Shown piece after piece: positions 8,728-19,280 of a DNA stretch of 64,000 nt; within the stretch, counting starts at the first letter, position 1; the number at the start of each line of letters is the position of its first letter. The position numbers and the translations under genes were made by a program. The notes below the pieces were generated by a model. That model searched no databases. It was given only the letters and a program-made list of their open reading frames with translations, and had not been told where the DNA came from. Source of the DNA: Zingiber officinale (Eukaryota; Streptophyta; Magnoliopsida; Zingiberales; Zingiberaceae); NCBI RefSeq assembly GCF_018446385.1, contig NC_056005.1, forward strand, positions 65,632,239 through 65,696,238, given 5' to 3'.

Positions 8728-10820
8728 GTGTCGGGAGGACCACTTGGTCAGTCTGGGACTCAGCGAGGAGGGCCGAAAGCCCAATCTTCGCGTCATCAGC
8801 AGAGGACAGCTCCCACTGCAGCAGCTGCTTATGGCATTCAGGGTCAGGAGCGTTCTGGCGTCCTTATGGAGTCCCAGAGTTCTATTTCGGGACCTCAGTA
8901 TCTGACTCAGGAGCAGTATCAGTTGCAGCCTCAGCCATTGGCGCAGTATCAGTTACAGCCCCAGCCACCGATTCAGTACGTATTGCAGCCTATAGTCCCA
9001 TCTCTGACTCAGTATCCAGTACCGACTCAGTGGCAGGCTCAGACTTCGACGCAGCAGCCTTTGGCAGTGCTACCGCCTCTACCACCGTCCGATGCTGGAC
9101 GAGTACACGCGGTCACCAGAGAGGACGCACAGCGGGCCGACGGATCCGTTTTCCGCGGTACGGTTTTACTTTATGCATTTTCTGCTGATATGCTAATTGA
9201 TACAGGTAGTTCACATTCTTTTATATCTTGTGCATTTATGAGAGAGATTGGTAGACTACCTTCTTGTAGACCGCGACGACTGACCGTCTCCTTACCATCT
9301 GGTGATACCTTGGATGTCACTCAGGAGGTCAGAGGTTGCCCGTTAGATTTTGGTAGCATTATACTCACGGTAGATTTGTTAGTATTGGAAATGGTCGAGT
9401 TCGATATTATCCTTGGCATGGATTGGTTGTCTGCATACCATGCCACAGTTGATTGCCAGAAGAGGGTGGTTACTTTTCAACCTCCGAACCAACCCTCTTG
9501 GGATTTCACTGGCATCAGAGACGATGGGATATCGACCATTTCTGCGATACATGCGCAGAAACTGCTATCACATGGATGTCAGGGATTTCTATTATCGTTG
9601 ATTACTACTGATGACATCAGTATCCCTCAGCTCTCAGACATTCCAGTGGTCCGAGAGTATCCAGACGTTTTCCCAGACGAGTTACCAGGTTTGCCTCCCC
9701 GAAGGCAAGTGGAGTTTGCTATTGAGCTGATTCCAGGGACTGCACCAACATCGAAAGCTCCTTATCGGATGGCACCGAAAGAGTTGGACGAATTAAAAGT
9801 CCAACTCCAGGAGTTATTGGATAGGGGGTTTATTCATCCTAGTGTATCTCCGTGGGGGTCTCCAGTACTATTCGTCAAGAAGAAGGATGGTACTCTGAGG
9901 TTGTGCATCGATTATAGGCAGCTGAATGCAGTGACTATCAGAAATAAGTACCCCTTGCCACGGATTGAGGATTTATTTGATCAGCTTAGAGATACATCAG
10001 TGTATTCCAAGATTGATCTGCGGTCTGGATATCATCAGCTGAGAGTCAGAGATTCTGATATTCAGAAGACAGCATTCCGCACCAGATACGGACATTATGA
10101 GTTTTTGGTAATGCCATTTGGGCTTACCAATGCTCCTGCAGTATTTATGGATCTGATGAATCGTATCTTTTTGGAGTACCTAGATCAGTTTGTTATTGTG
10201 TTTATCGATGATATATTGATCTATTCGCGTTCCGAGGAGGAGCACGCGCAGCATCTTCGCATAGTCTTGGAGACTCTTCGACGACATCATCTGTATGCGA
10301 AGTTCAGCAAGTGTGCATTTTGGCTTCCCTCAGTTGGCTTTCTAGGACACGTGGTGTCTAGCCGAGGTATTTCTGTGGATCCTCAGAAGATCGAGGCTAT
10401 CACTAGCTGGGAGCAGCCGAAGTCAGTCCAGGAGATCCGTAGTTTCTTGGGCTTGGCTGGATATTACCGACGATTCGTTGAGGGTTTCTCCAGCATGGCC
10501 ATGCCGTTGACACGTCTGACTAGGAAAGGCGTGAAGTTCACGTGGTCAGAGGCTTGTGAGACCAGCTTCCAGGAGCTGAAGTGGAGATTAGTATCAGCAC
10601 CAGTTCTGGTTTTACCTTCTGGTGATGACGGATTCATACTTTACACAAACGCATCTCTTCAGGGCTTGGGCGCTGTATTGATGCAGCACGGTAGGGTAGT
10701 CTCTTATGCTTCTCGTCAGTTGAAGGAGCATGAGAAGAACTACCCAGTACATGATTTAGAGATAGCCGCTATTATCTTTGCTTTGAAGATTTGGCGACAT
10801 CATCTTTATGGCATGAGAAG
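8728..10820 (+). pseudogene. pol: Chromovirus protease, reverse transcriptase and RNase H N-terminus (truncated)
   Basis: Continues the gag frame without a stop. A Gln/Pro-rich linker leads to the aspartic protease ([10 protein letters not shown], Asp codon at 9199). RT follows with [26 protein letters not shown] and the catalytic [10 protein letters not shown] at about 10198, then the RNase H domain from about 10620. The first RNase H acidic residue (normally YTDAS) is Asn here: YTNAS. The frame is broken after WRHHLYG at about 10812 by the junction with the 111-bp duplication. Apart from that residue and the truncation, protease and RT motifs look intact. RT sequence and element order place it with Tekay/Del chromoviruses. 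Confidence 0.85.
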
Positions 10821-10931
10821 AACCTTAACACGTTCATGACTTTAAAATAGTATATTCCAGATTTTCTTAAGGTGAGGACACAAATTTGATGAGGAATATA
10901 CTCTATAAGATGCTAACATCTAAATTGGTAT
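10821..10931 (+). repeat. 111-bp direct duplication, right copy
   Basis: Second copy of 5139-5249, identical by eye. After it the CACTA-1 sequence resumes with CCTATGCATTAGC. Confidence 0.9.
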
Positions 10932-11874
10932 CCTATGCATTAGCTTGATGATGTAATAGGTCTTGAGATTCCAAGAGGAAGAAATAGACTTGTTTCTGTA
11001 AATGGTGAAACTTAAATTAAAGATTAGAAAGTCAACTGATGTAACATGTCATTCCACTTCTCTTTTTATGATTTAGCTCATGATCAATATAAATTTAAAG
11101 TATTAATCCAAAGCCTATGGTAACTTTCTGGATTCATTTTTATTTAAGGCATTCTTTCCTTTAATGGTCCCTTTTAGAATTTAATGTATGACTTACTCCT
11201 TAGCATCATATAGAGTGTGTGGGAACGTTTGCATTAGATTGTACCTTTTAGAATTAATGTTGCTTGATCCCTAGGAAAAATAATGTTTGCATGGTTTATA
11301 ATAGATGCTTTGTATGTAGTGACATAGAATGAAAATTCTGCTTAATAAGAAATTTAAGAGCCACCATATTGTTTCAAGAGGTTACCATTTATGTTACATA
11401 GATAACGCTTTTTTGCACTTTTGTTAGATGACTATATCATATGATTTTTATGGTTATGTAATATTTATGCAGTGCAATTAGAATCACGCGTACAGTTTAA
11501 TTTCTAATTTGTAATATATATCTTTATTCGAATAGGTGTCCTCAAGAGTATTGGGAAGAATGCCGACAAGCTAAAAAAATGGAGAGACTTTAACAAATTA
11601 AGGAGCACTAGGAGCTGCAATCCCTCCTCTTCACCGACATATAAGTAGAAAATCTCGTGTTATATTGTTCTACCTTTGTTTTAATAGTGTTATCATTTTG
11701 TTGGTTGCTTATGAATTTTGTTGGTTGCTTATGAAATTTATTCATAATGTTATAGATATTATTTTTGAATGATAGAAAATTGTATATTAAATTTTATTTT
11801 GAAATTTAGTATTTTGAATGATTTATAATATGGGAAAATAGTGTATTAATTTTTTTTTATTTTTTATCTAAAAA
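10932..11874. other. CACTA-1 interior, AT-rich, no coding signal
   Basis: T-rich sequence continuing the interior of CACTA-1. The segment at about 11550-11660 resembles that at about 4470-4560 (both run into CGACAT-TAAGTAGAAAATCTC), so it may be a duplicated terminal exon. No identifiable protein. Confidence 0.35.
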
Positions 11875-12130
11875 AGACAACGATTTTTCACCGTTGTCGT
11901 AGATAGTTTAAAACTGTTATTGAAAACCCTATTATTAAAGGTAGACGCTCAAAGACAACGGTGAAAAACTGTTGTCTTTGAAGGAAAAGACAACACTTTT
12001 TCACCATTGTAAAAATGTTGTCTTTCCCTTCAAAGACAACGGTTAAAAACTGTTGTCTTTAGGCACCCCTTTTAACAACAGGACATTTAACAACAGTTCT
12101 AAAGGGGCTACGACAACAGTGAAAAATCGT
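11875..12130. repeat. Right subterminal repeats of CACTA-1
   Basis: At least eight copies of GACAACGGTT/AACTGTTGTC-like cores in both orientations directly inside the right terminal inverted repeat, matching the left array. The copies are close to one another, which suggests recent homogenisation or a young element. Confidence 0.8.
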
Positions 12131-12156
12131 TGTTGTTAGGCTTTTTTCTTGTAGTG

Positions 12157-12837
12157 AACCTCCATTCTTTGGATTTTCCGAGCGGCGCTGGCTTCAGTTC
12201 GAACGATCTCCATATAACATTTTCAAGCTGTCTTCTGATCACCCCGCACTTCCCCGACCTAATCATCAATGGGAAATTTAATCTTTTGACAGAAAGTAGA
12301 AACAACTGCCCTAAACTCATTTAAGGTCGGCCGACCCAGTATCACATTATAGGAGGGGGCATCCACCACCATAAAGTAGAATCTTCTTGTTCTCATAAGA
12401 GGCTCCTATCCCAGAAATATGACCAATTTTATTTGACCGAGCGGTTGTACTTCATTACCAATGAATTCATACAAAGGAGTTACCATCTGTTGAAGTTCAC
12501 TCGGGTCAATCTGCAGCTGATCAAAAGCTTTCTTGAAGATAATATTCACAGAACTACCAGTGTCTATGAAGGTACGAGAAATAGCATAATTAGCTATCAC
12601 AGCCTTAATTATCAATGCATCATCATGGGGTATTTCTACTCCCTCAAAGTCTCTGGGTCCAAAACTGATTTCTGGACCAGCTGCTCTTTCCATGCTACAC
12701 CCTACAGCATGTATCTCAAGTCTCCGTGCATGTGCTTTTCTGGTCTTGTTGGAATCTCCATCAGTAGGCCCACCCGTGATCATATTAATGTTGCCTCGGG
12801 CGGCATTGCTCCTATTTTCTTCTTGCCGAGCGGTCAT
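12157..12837 (-). pseudogene. pol: Tat-type gypsy protease region
   Basis: The minus strand encodes an aspartic protease with RTFIDTGSSVNIIF (active-site DTGSS) at about 12545-12590. Upstream is the typical linker ending in HDDALIIKAVIANY. Downstream is the block (other frame, about 12160-12385) [21 protein letters not shown], which normally links protease to RT. Frameshift near 12400 and stops near 12270 break it. It continues after CACTA-1 at 2602. The protease would process the gag-pol polyprotein. Confidence 0.8.
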
Positions 12838-14150
12838 GACGTCAGGCTGAGTTTTCTCGGGTGCCTTGCTTGTACTAGCCAGGATTGGTAATGCGCCTTG
12901 TTGAGGCTCGACCGGGTGATATTCCAGATTGAGTGGACTCTACTGTCTGGGGTATTATTGTCGATAATAATTTTACCTTTGATAACGATCCTTGTTTGCT
13001 CTCTTATTTTTCAAAACAAAACAGTGCTTTGTATGATAACTGCTGGTCTTATGGTATGTGCACCACCTTCTTGGTGCTTCTTGTTGCATCTCTACGTGTT
13101 GTACTGCTTGCGGACAATATTCTGGATGACGATGAGGTGGATGAACTACTCGATGTCCTCTAGGTGGAGGGATAGGAGCAGGAGCCTTCTCCTTAACAAG
13201 GGTAGGAGAAGAAGTAATGCCTTCTTTCCTGCGAGCAGCTTGAGCTTTTTCAACGTTAATGAATTCAGTAGCACGCTCGATCAAGGAGACAAAATCGATA
13301 GGAGGATTTCTTACTAGATCTTTAAAGAAATCATTATCATTCAGACCTTGAGAAAAACACTTACTAATATTTTAGTGGTAGCGTTGGGTACATCGATAGC
13401 TACCTGATTGAATCTTTTGATATAGGCTCTAATGGACTCCTTAGATGCTTTTTTAATTGAAAATAGACTCCAGGGAGTTTTATGGTACCTCTTGTTGCTA
13501 GAGAAATGGTGTAAGAAAACCTTCTTGAAGTCCTTGAACTTTCGGATAGATTTTTCCGGCAATCTCTTAAACCAATGCTGCGCGGCTCCTCTGAGTGTTG
13601 TGAGGAACATCCGACACTTCACTCCATCAGAAAATTGTTGTAATAATGCTACGTTCTCAAATTTTAACAAGTGATCTTCCGGATCTGTAGTCCTAGTGTA
13701 CTTGCCGATCTGAAGATTTTGATACTGCTTGGGAAGCGGATCATCCATTACACCTTGAGAGAACGGAGAAATGATTCTTTCCGGCGAGCTATCACTGACT
13801 ATCATCATAACTTTGCACTTCTCCCTGTCTGGCGCTTCCCCAGAGGATTCCTGAAATATAGGCTTTCGTCCTCCTTGTTCCAAAGGAGTATGAAGGAAGA
13901 CTCGAGGACGCCTAGTCGGGGAAGTTGTAGCCGGAGGGAAATATACATGTTCCTCTTCTTCTGGCTCCTTTCCCTTCCGGTGCTCGGTAGTCGAAATCGC
14001 CGGATTATGAGCTACTGGTACAGTAGCCCCATTATGGGCTTGAAGTTGTTGCTACTATTGTTGCAAAGCTTTCTGTACATGAGTATTAATGAGAAAATCT
14101 AGATCTTCGCGGCTAATAGTGAGTCGATTTGATTTTCCATCCTCCTCCAT
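12838..14150 (-). pseudogene. gag: Tat-type gypsy gag
   Basis: Starts with ATG at 14148-14150 (MEEDGKS), about 35 bp from the TGGCGCC primer binding site. It has an early in-frame stop near 14055, an acidic linker, then the Retrotrans_gag domain: MDDPLPKQYQNLQIGKYTRTTDPEDHL shape, AAQHWFKRLPEKSI, FKKVFLHHFSSNKRY, and SIRAYIKRFNQ. A frameshift lies near 13350. The C-terminal part (about 12973-13284) has a single zinc knuckle-like CTYHKTSSYHTKHCF. Broken by several mutations; it would have been the structural protein of the particle. Confidence 0.8.
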
Positions 14151-14183
14151 CTTGTAGTCTCAGATTCAGGTGAAGTTTCCATA

Positions 14184-14193
14184 GACGGCGCCA
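14184..14193 (-). promoter_or_regulatory. Primer binding site, Tat type (TGGCGCCGTC)
   Basis: The minus strand reads TGGCGCCGTC four bases from the LTR end. This type of site is usual for Tat/RIRE2-like gypsy elements and confirms the orientation and boundary of the element. Confidence 0.8.
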
Positions 14194-14197
14194 AATT

Positions 14198-15835
14198 TGA
14201 TTATGTCTGAGAAGCTTGAAAAAATGGAAAGATGGGGAGAAAACCTACTGTTGATGAAGAGTAATACCTGACTAAATACTGATCCGAGAAATCCAAAGCG
14301 GATTGGGGAGAATCAGGTCACAGAATGCCTTCCTCGTGCAAAGCTTCGATGATGAGGGAGAGATCTGACTAAAGAAAACCGAGATCCGGAGATCCCAAGG
14401 CTTCCTGCTCACAAGAGACCAACCAACACTATTGTCAGTGACCTAAGACCAGGGTGGGAATCCCTGGCTAGGCCCTCCAACGCTCAAGTCAGTGATCTCT
14501 CTTTGTGTGGAAGAAGGAAGAAGATGAACAGTAGTTGAGAATTAAGGTTTTTTTAGTGCTAGTAGTGATGTGAACTTCAATGTGAACTTACCTGGCCAAC
14601 GGAGAGGATTCCCCTTTTTATACCACTTCATATAACCTCTGTAGTCATGAAGTGGACCCCGGTTTGTTAGAGTTTGTTATGAGATGATGTAAGCTGCGTA
14701 CTTGTGATAAATGGCTTTTTAGAAATCTTTTTTGTACCACAGATGTACCTTCTTTGTCGTCTAGTACCTGCAAAAAAGTCTAGAAGCACACTTCCCGCCA
14801 AATAGGTAAACTTATTATTCAATCACATACAGATATCTTTATTAAATTAATTATGAGTCTACTTGTTCGTCCTGTCTTTATTACGTTATAAAAAGCTTGG
14901 TATTATACTATGTTTTGTATTGACCAAATATTAAACCAAGACCCTATTCGGTTGGTTTATCATTATCATTCAACTAGTCGTTCAGTAATATATTACCAAC
15001 TCTATAAAGTTTTAGATCTTTTTATTCCGAACGATCATGTATACTTAATTAATCTTAGATATGCCACTTTAAACAATCCTGGCTTTTTATCTTAAACCCG
15101 ACCGATATTGATTTACCCTTCCTAAGATGTATCCCGACCGATATTGGCCTAGTCTTCTCAAGGTATTTCTCAATCGGTATTAACTAACTTTCCTTAAGGT
15201 ATATATCGGTCGATATTAACCTACCTTCCCCTAAGGTATATCTCGGCCGATATTGGCCTACTTCCCTTGAGGTATGTATTGATCGATGTCGGTCTACCTC
15301 CTTTGAGGTATATATCGGTCGATATTGGCTCACTCCCCTTAAGGTATATCTTGGTCGATATTAGCTTACTCTAACTAAGGTATATATCGATCGATATTGA
15401 CATGCCTCCCCTAAGATATATCTTGATCGATATTGACCTGCCTCCCTTAAGGTGTATCTTGGTCGATATTGACTTACTCTAATTAAGGTATATATCGGTC
15501 AATATTAACCTGCCTTCCCCTAAGGTGTATCTCGGCCGATATTGGCCTACTTCTCTTGATGTATGTATCGATCGATGTCGGTCGACCTCCTTTGAGGTAT
15601 ATATCGGTCGATATTGGCTCACTCCCCTTAAGGTATATCTTGGTCAATATTGGTTTACTCTAATTAAGGTATATATCGGTCGATATTGACATGCCTCCCC
15701 CTAAAGTATATCTCTATCAACATTGACCTGCCTCCCTTAAGGTATATCTTGATCGATATTGACCTTCCTTCTTCAAGGTATATCTCGGTCGATGTTGACC
15801 TGTCTTCTTAATTCTGCTATCTCCTTTCCATTTTT
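14198..15835 (-). repeat. 5' LTR of the Tat-type gypsy element, outer end uncertain
   Basis: Begins TGATTATGTC on the plus strand (the LTR's 3' end for this minus-strand element). A related LTR piece lies at 58692-59254 in the same orientation, sharing the TATACCAC(T/C)TC-TATAACCT block. The U3 side holds the minisatellite described separately. The outer boundary is lost where copia gag sequence begins, at about 15836-15879. Confidence 0.65.
15085..15830. repeat. 36-bp minisatellite with 289-bp higher-order period
   Basis: About 20 head-to-tail units of a 36-bp consensus built on AAGGTATAT(A/C)T(C/T)GG(T/C)CGATATT followed by a variable 12-13 bp pyrimidine-rich tail. Neighbouring units differ, but the same series recurs: GAGGTATATATCGGTCG at 15305 recurs at 15594, with the seven units between them in the same order. 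The higher-order period is therefore 289 bp (8 units). Confidence 0.85.
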
Positions 15836-15879
15836 CACCAGGGACCAACCTAACCCATATCAGTGTGCATATCCTCTAA

Positions 15880-16330
15880 ATGGCCCAACAAGAAGGCTAC
15901 AACATTGTCTGCCCCCCTCTCTTCACCGGAGAAGACTTCGATTACTGGAAGGGCATAATGGAAATTTTCCTGAAGATCTAGTTCGAGATGTGGATGATCG
16001 TCAAGACTGGATTTGAACTACCGACTGATGAAGACGACAAACTAATACTCTACGAAAACTGGGATCCAGCATTAATCAAGAAGGTGGAAGGAAATGCCAG
16101 AGCAACTTGCACCCTCTAGTGTGGACTAACAAAAGAGGAGCTCAACCGCGTCAGCCCTTTCTCCAGCGCTAAGGAATTGTGGGAGAAGCTGATCGAGCTT
16201 CATAAAGGAACGCCCGACACCAAGGTAAGTAAAAGAGACTTAATATTTAATAAGTTATATAATATTAAATTGCAGGAAGGTGAGACGGCTACCCAACTCC
16301 ACGCCCGGATACAAGAAGCAGTTCACCACC
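15880..16330 (+). pseudogene. gag: Copia-type gag fragment
   Basis: From ATG 15880 the frame starts MAQQEGYNIV and shows the same UBN2 gag signature as the copies at 1-689 and 61784 (GEDFDYWKG, then LTKEELNRVSPFS, KELWEKL). In-frame TAG codons at about 15979 and 16118 break it. It stops being recognisable after IQEAVHHL at about 16330, where a piece of LTR in the opposite orientation follows. No LTR or primer binding site precedes it; the upstream join to the minisatellite region is abrupt. Confidence 0.75.
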
Positions 16331-16589
16331 TAGGGTTACCACCCCCTAGGAACTAAGGTTGCCGCCCCTTAGGGTTTTCCTCCACCTAGGGTTACCACCC
16401 CCAATGACCTAAGGTTACCACCTCTTAGGATTTTCATCTTGCCTAACCGCAGCTAGGACTTTTGCCTAAGAACACTTAGGACTTTCCTACAATCTCCATT
16501 AGACATGTTAGATCACAAATAAGCTTAACTTTGATTCCTTTGCCATTATCAAAACTTGGGTTCGATCGTTAGATGCTTCCCGCACCTAC
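16325..16589 (-). repeat. SIRE-like copia LTR fragment
   Basis: Carries the same ACCACCCCCTAGG-type cluster and the block GATTCCTTTGCCATTATCAA seen at about 1930-2188, ending in CGCACCTACA (compare CGCACCAACA at 2188). It is only the U3 end of an LTR. It is fused to a plus-strand gag fragment, so this site has been rearranged. Confidence 0.7.
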
Positions 16590-18575
16590 AAGTACCATTT
16601 ATTAAGTTAAGCTTTTATCCCTTTTTGGACTAGTCATAATTACCCTCTTGGGTAAGTTATTGATTTTGGAGGTGCCAACCAGTTTGGAGCCTTGAATTAT
16701 TGGGCTTGGATTTTAGGTTTTGGGTTTGTGTTCATTTGTTTTATAGTTATAATGGACTTGGTTATAGTTTGTGCTTAGATTAATTTTGTTTTTATTTAAT
16801 TTAGATTTAGTTGTTTCTTTGGTTAAAGTTACTGAATTTAGTTGAGAGGGTTTAATTTTTGAGATTAAGGTTGATTTATTTGATTTTAGATAATGTATTT
16901 TATTCTTAGGTACGTAGTATTCATTGATTCCTATTTGTGTGGTTAAGTACACTTTCAGAACCCAGACTTTGGTTTGATTTTTATGTTGATTGACTAAAGA
17001 TACAAAGGTTTTGTTGGTTCAGCTGGACTTGTATCCAAGTTCGGACTTATTATACATAGCTCTTTGTGATCCAAGCATCATATCAAGATGCTTAGATCTA
17101 GTTGTGAATTTTTCTAGTAGTTGTTTTAGTTCAAGCACTTCATCTTTCAATCTGAAATTGTCCTCCTCAAGTTGTGCAACTTGAGTCAGGATTTCAGGTT
17201 AAATCGACTCAGTTCTTGAGTTTGAATTTAGTTGTTCATTAAGTATTTTATTTTCTTTGCTTAGTTCGTTTATTTGAACTTTATATACAGTCAATTTCTT
17301 ATGTAAGCATGTAATAATTTTAAAAAACTTTTTTCTTAGGATAGACTATACCTCATTAGAACCTTCAGAAACGAGTGTGAACTTGTGGTTTGATTCATGT
17401 TCAGACCCGTCTTCCGATTCACTTTCCGATTCTGGTCCATATGCCATTAGTATGAGGTAGTTGGTGTACATCGGTTCATCGCCTTCTGATTCCTCTATGG
17501 ACGATTTATCCCAAGTTGCTTTGAGGGCTTTCTTCTTTTTAAAATTTAGATAGTCCTTCTTGCAATATCCCTTCTTGTTGCATCCAAAGCACGTGATGTT
17601 TGTCTTATTTTTGTTGGAATTTGAAGTGGAGTTAATCTGCTACAAGTCCTTTTTGGTGAAGTTCTTTTTTCACCTGGTAAACATCTTTCTTACCAGGTTC
17701 ACCAGGTATTCTTCATCATCTGAGTCTGGGTTAGACTCAACTTCATGTTTTGGTTTAGTTCTATATTTTTCTTATTACGTTCCTACAATAAGAGCAATAC
17801 CTTTCTCAGGTTTAGCGTTAGTCTATTCGTATAGCTCTAATTCATAGAAAAGTTCATCTAATTTTATTAAGATAAATTCCTTGAGATTTTATAGGATGGG
17901 TGCCCACGATGCATTTTGAGGGAAGGCATTTCGAGCATACCTTATCAAATCTTTGTTCTCTATCTGACGGCCGATTGTGTAGAGTCCATTGAGGATGTCT
18001 TTTATCCTCGCGTGCTGCTGACTGGCGGATTCTCCTTCCTATATTTTGGTGCTAAATAATTTATTTAACAGTAAGTCTCTTTTTATTACTTTTGCATCAT
18101 TGACCCCCTCGTGTAGTTCTATGAGCTTTTCTCATAGTTCCTTTGTATTTTTGTGTGGGCCAACACAGTTCAGTTCCTTCTTCGTTAGTCTGCACTGGAT
18201 TGTGTTGAGAGCCTTGAAGTCAATATAGACCTTTTTCTTTATCTTCGAATTCTAATTTTTTGGGTCCATTAGAATTCCGGTGTTGTGGTTGATTGCCGCC
18301 TTGTATCCTTTAGTGACACTGAACCACTGGTTGAAGTCGGTCTTCAGGTACACTTCCATCTGTTTCTTCCAATATGAGAAATTATCCCCGTTGAATAGGG
18401 GTGGATGAACAATGATGTATCCTTCATTTTGGGCCACTTATCACTGAAATAGAAAACTAGACGAAGGTACCAAGACTTGGTCTTAGATTAGTAGAGTTTA
18501 AGAAAATAAAAAATATATCAAGGAACTTGATTGGTGTTGCACCAACTTCGAGTAAAAATTAAATGAGAAATCTAG
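16590..18575 (-). pseudogene. gag: Copia-type gag (SIRE-like), degraded
   Basis: Minus strand from 18437. The start ATG has become GTG (context still xTGGCCCAAAATGAAGG), followed by PPLFNGDNFSYWKKQMEVYL. Later blocks follow in several frames: at about 17530-17600 a broken zinc knuckle (CFGCNKKGYCKKDY, with the His and last Cys changed to Tyr), an acidic tail PESESESEDGSE, and at about 17050-17200 a heptad-rich segment (QVAQLEEDNFRLKDEVLELK) predicted to form a coiled coil. Next is LDMMLGSQRAMYNKSELGY, typical of the gag-protease linker in this lineage. Stops and frameshifts throughout. The element's 5' LTR is probably at 33464-34396, beyond the Athila insertion. Confidence 0.75.
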
Positions 18576-19116
18576 TACAATCTTCATGAGGAGAATCAAC
18601 TACAAGAGGATTACTGACTTCATTTGCATTCTTAAGTTGATCTACCTCAGTACATCCATCATCTGAAAATTCAGTATCATTACAATGCCTTATAAAACTT
18701 GCTAACCACTGCATTAACATTACACTCCTCATCTAAAGAGTCCTCATCTTTATACACATCAAGAAATCTACACTCAACCATATTAGAATCACAGAATTTT
18801 CCAAAATCTTTATTTTTATTAGCCTCCACTAGCCTTTGTGGAAAAGGAACCCTTAGTGGAGGTTTTGGGGAGGATTGATCTTTTATTTCCCCATATTCCC
18901 TTTGAACTCATGGCAGAGGTTCAACTTGTTTATCTAGTGATGGTGTGATCAACCATTGAGGGAAAGGTACTTATAGCCTGTGGACACTTTCTGAAGTGAT
19001 GGAACTTAGATTTTGTAGTTTTCTATTTTTCTTCTCCTCAATGCTATCCAAGACCTTCTCCAGAAGTTCTTCATGATTCATGCCGCTTCTCAACTTAATA
19101 TCATTACACTGTTCAA
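18576..19116 (-). pseudogene. gag: Athila/Tat-like gypsy gag, C-terminal part
   Basis: The minus strand contains PPLRVPFPQRLVEANKNKDFGKF at about 18790-18860 (given here in pieces: PPLRVPFPQR and KNKDFGKF), the segment that precedes protease in Athila/Tat elements. It continues beyond the composite insertion at 30598-31331. The left boundary with copia gag leader at 18575 marks a truncation. Confidence 0.6.
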
Positions 19117-19280
19117 TGTAACACCCATAAATTTCCTCTCTTCCAAAAGAGCAAAAGAAATAGAAGAAGAGAAAAGAAATAAATATATATATATAAATGA
19201 CCCGGGCTGGGATTTGAACCCTAGACCCTTGATTTAAGAGAGGTTTAACTAGCCATTAGGTGGTGGTAAAGCATCACATT
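19117..19280 (+). repeat. Solo LTR-A, first 164 bp
   Basis: Starts TGTAACACCC and is preceded by TTCAA (19112-19116). The matching end at 30597 is followed by TTCAC, a 5-bp target duplication with one mismatch. LTR-B interrupts it after ACATT. The orientation was chosen as TGTAACACCC to GGGTGTTACA; with a solo LTR the transcriptional strand is not certain. Confidence 0.8.

Larger units (their letters stand above)
5250..10820. mobile_element. Rearranged chromovirus (Ty3/gypsy, Tekay/Del-like) insert: 3' half inverted next to 5' half
   Basis: The insert has two arms joined head to head. The left arm (5250 to about 7060) is on the minus strand and holds the LTR end, integrase and the RNase H C-terminal half. 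The right arm (about 7060-10820) is on the plus strand and holds leader, gag, protease, RT and the RNase H N-terminal part. Together they make most of one element broken within RNase H. The 5' LTR and primer binding site are missing, and the integrase end and most of the 3' LTR are deleted. A 111-bp direct duplication of CACTA-1 sequence flanks the insert. Confidence 0.85.
2603..12156. mobile_element. CACTA-1: CACTA (En/Spm-like) DNA transposon carrying a captured exon and an inserted chromovirus
   Basis: The left end reads CACTACAAGAA at 2603 and the right end is its inverted complement ending at 12156. A 3-bp direct target duplication AAC flanks it (2600-2602 and 12157-12159), as expected for CACTA elements. 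Subterminal arrays of the motif GACAACAGTTTT and its complement occupy about 2625-2890 and 11875-12130. I find no TNP2-type transposase frame, so it is probably non-autonomous and mobilised in trans. It is 9554 bp, of which about 5.7 kb is the later chromovirus insertion plus the duplicated 111 bp. Confidence 0.9.

Noticed and set aside
2603..12156. Complete autonomous CACTA transposon
   Set aside because: Ends and target duplication are good, but no TNP2/TNPA-type frame is present; the large proteins inside belong to the chromovirus.
15085..15830. Regular 36-bp repeats suggesting a CRISPR array
   Set aside because: Units are head to tail without unique spacers, vary gradually, and lie in a plant retrotransposon LTR.
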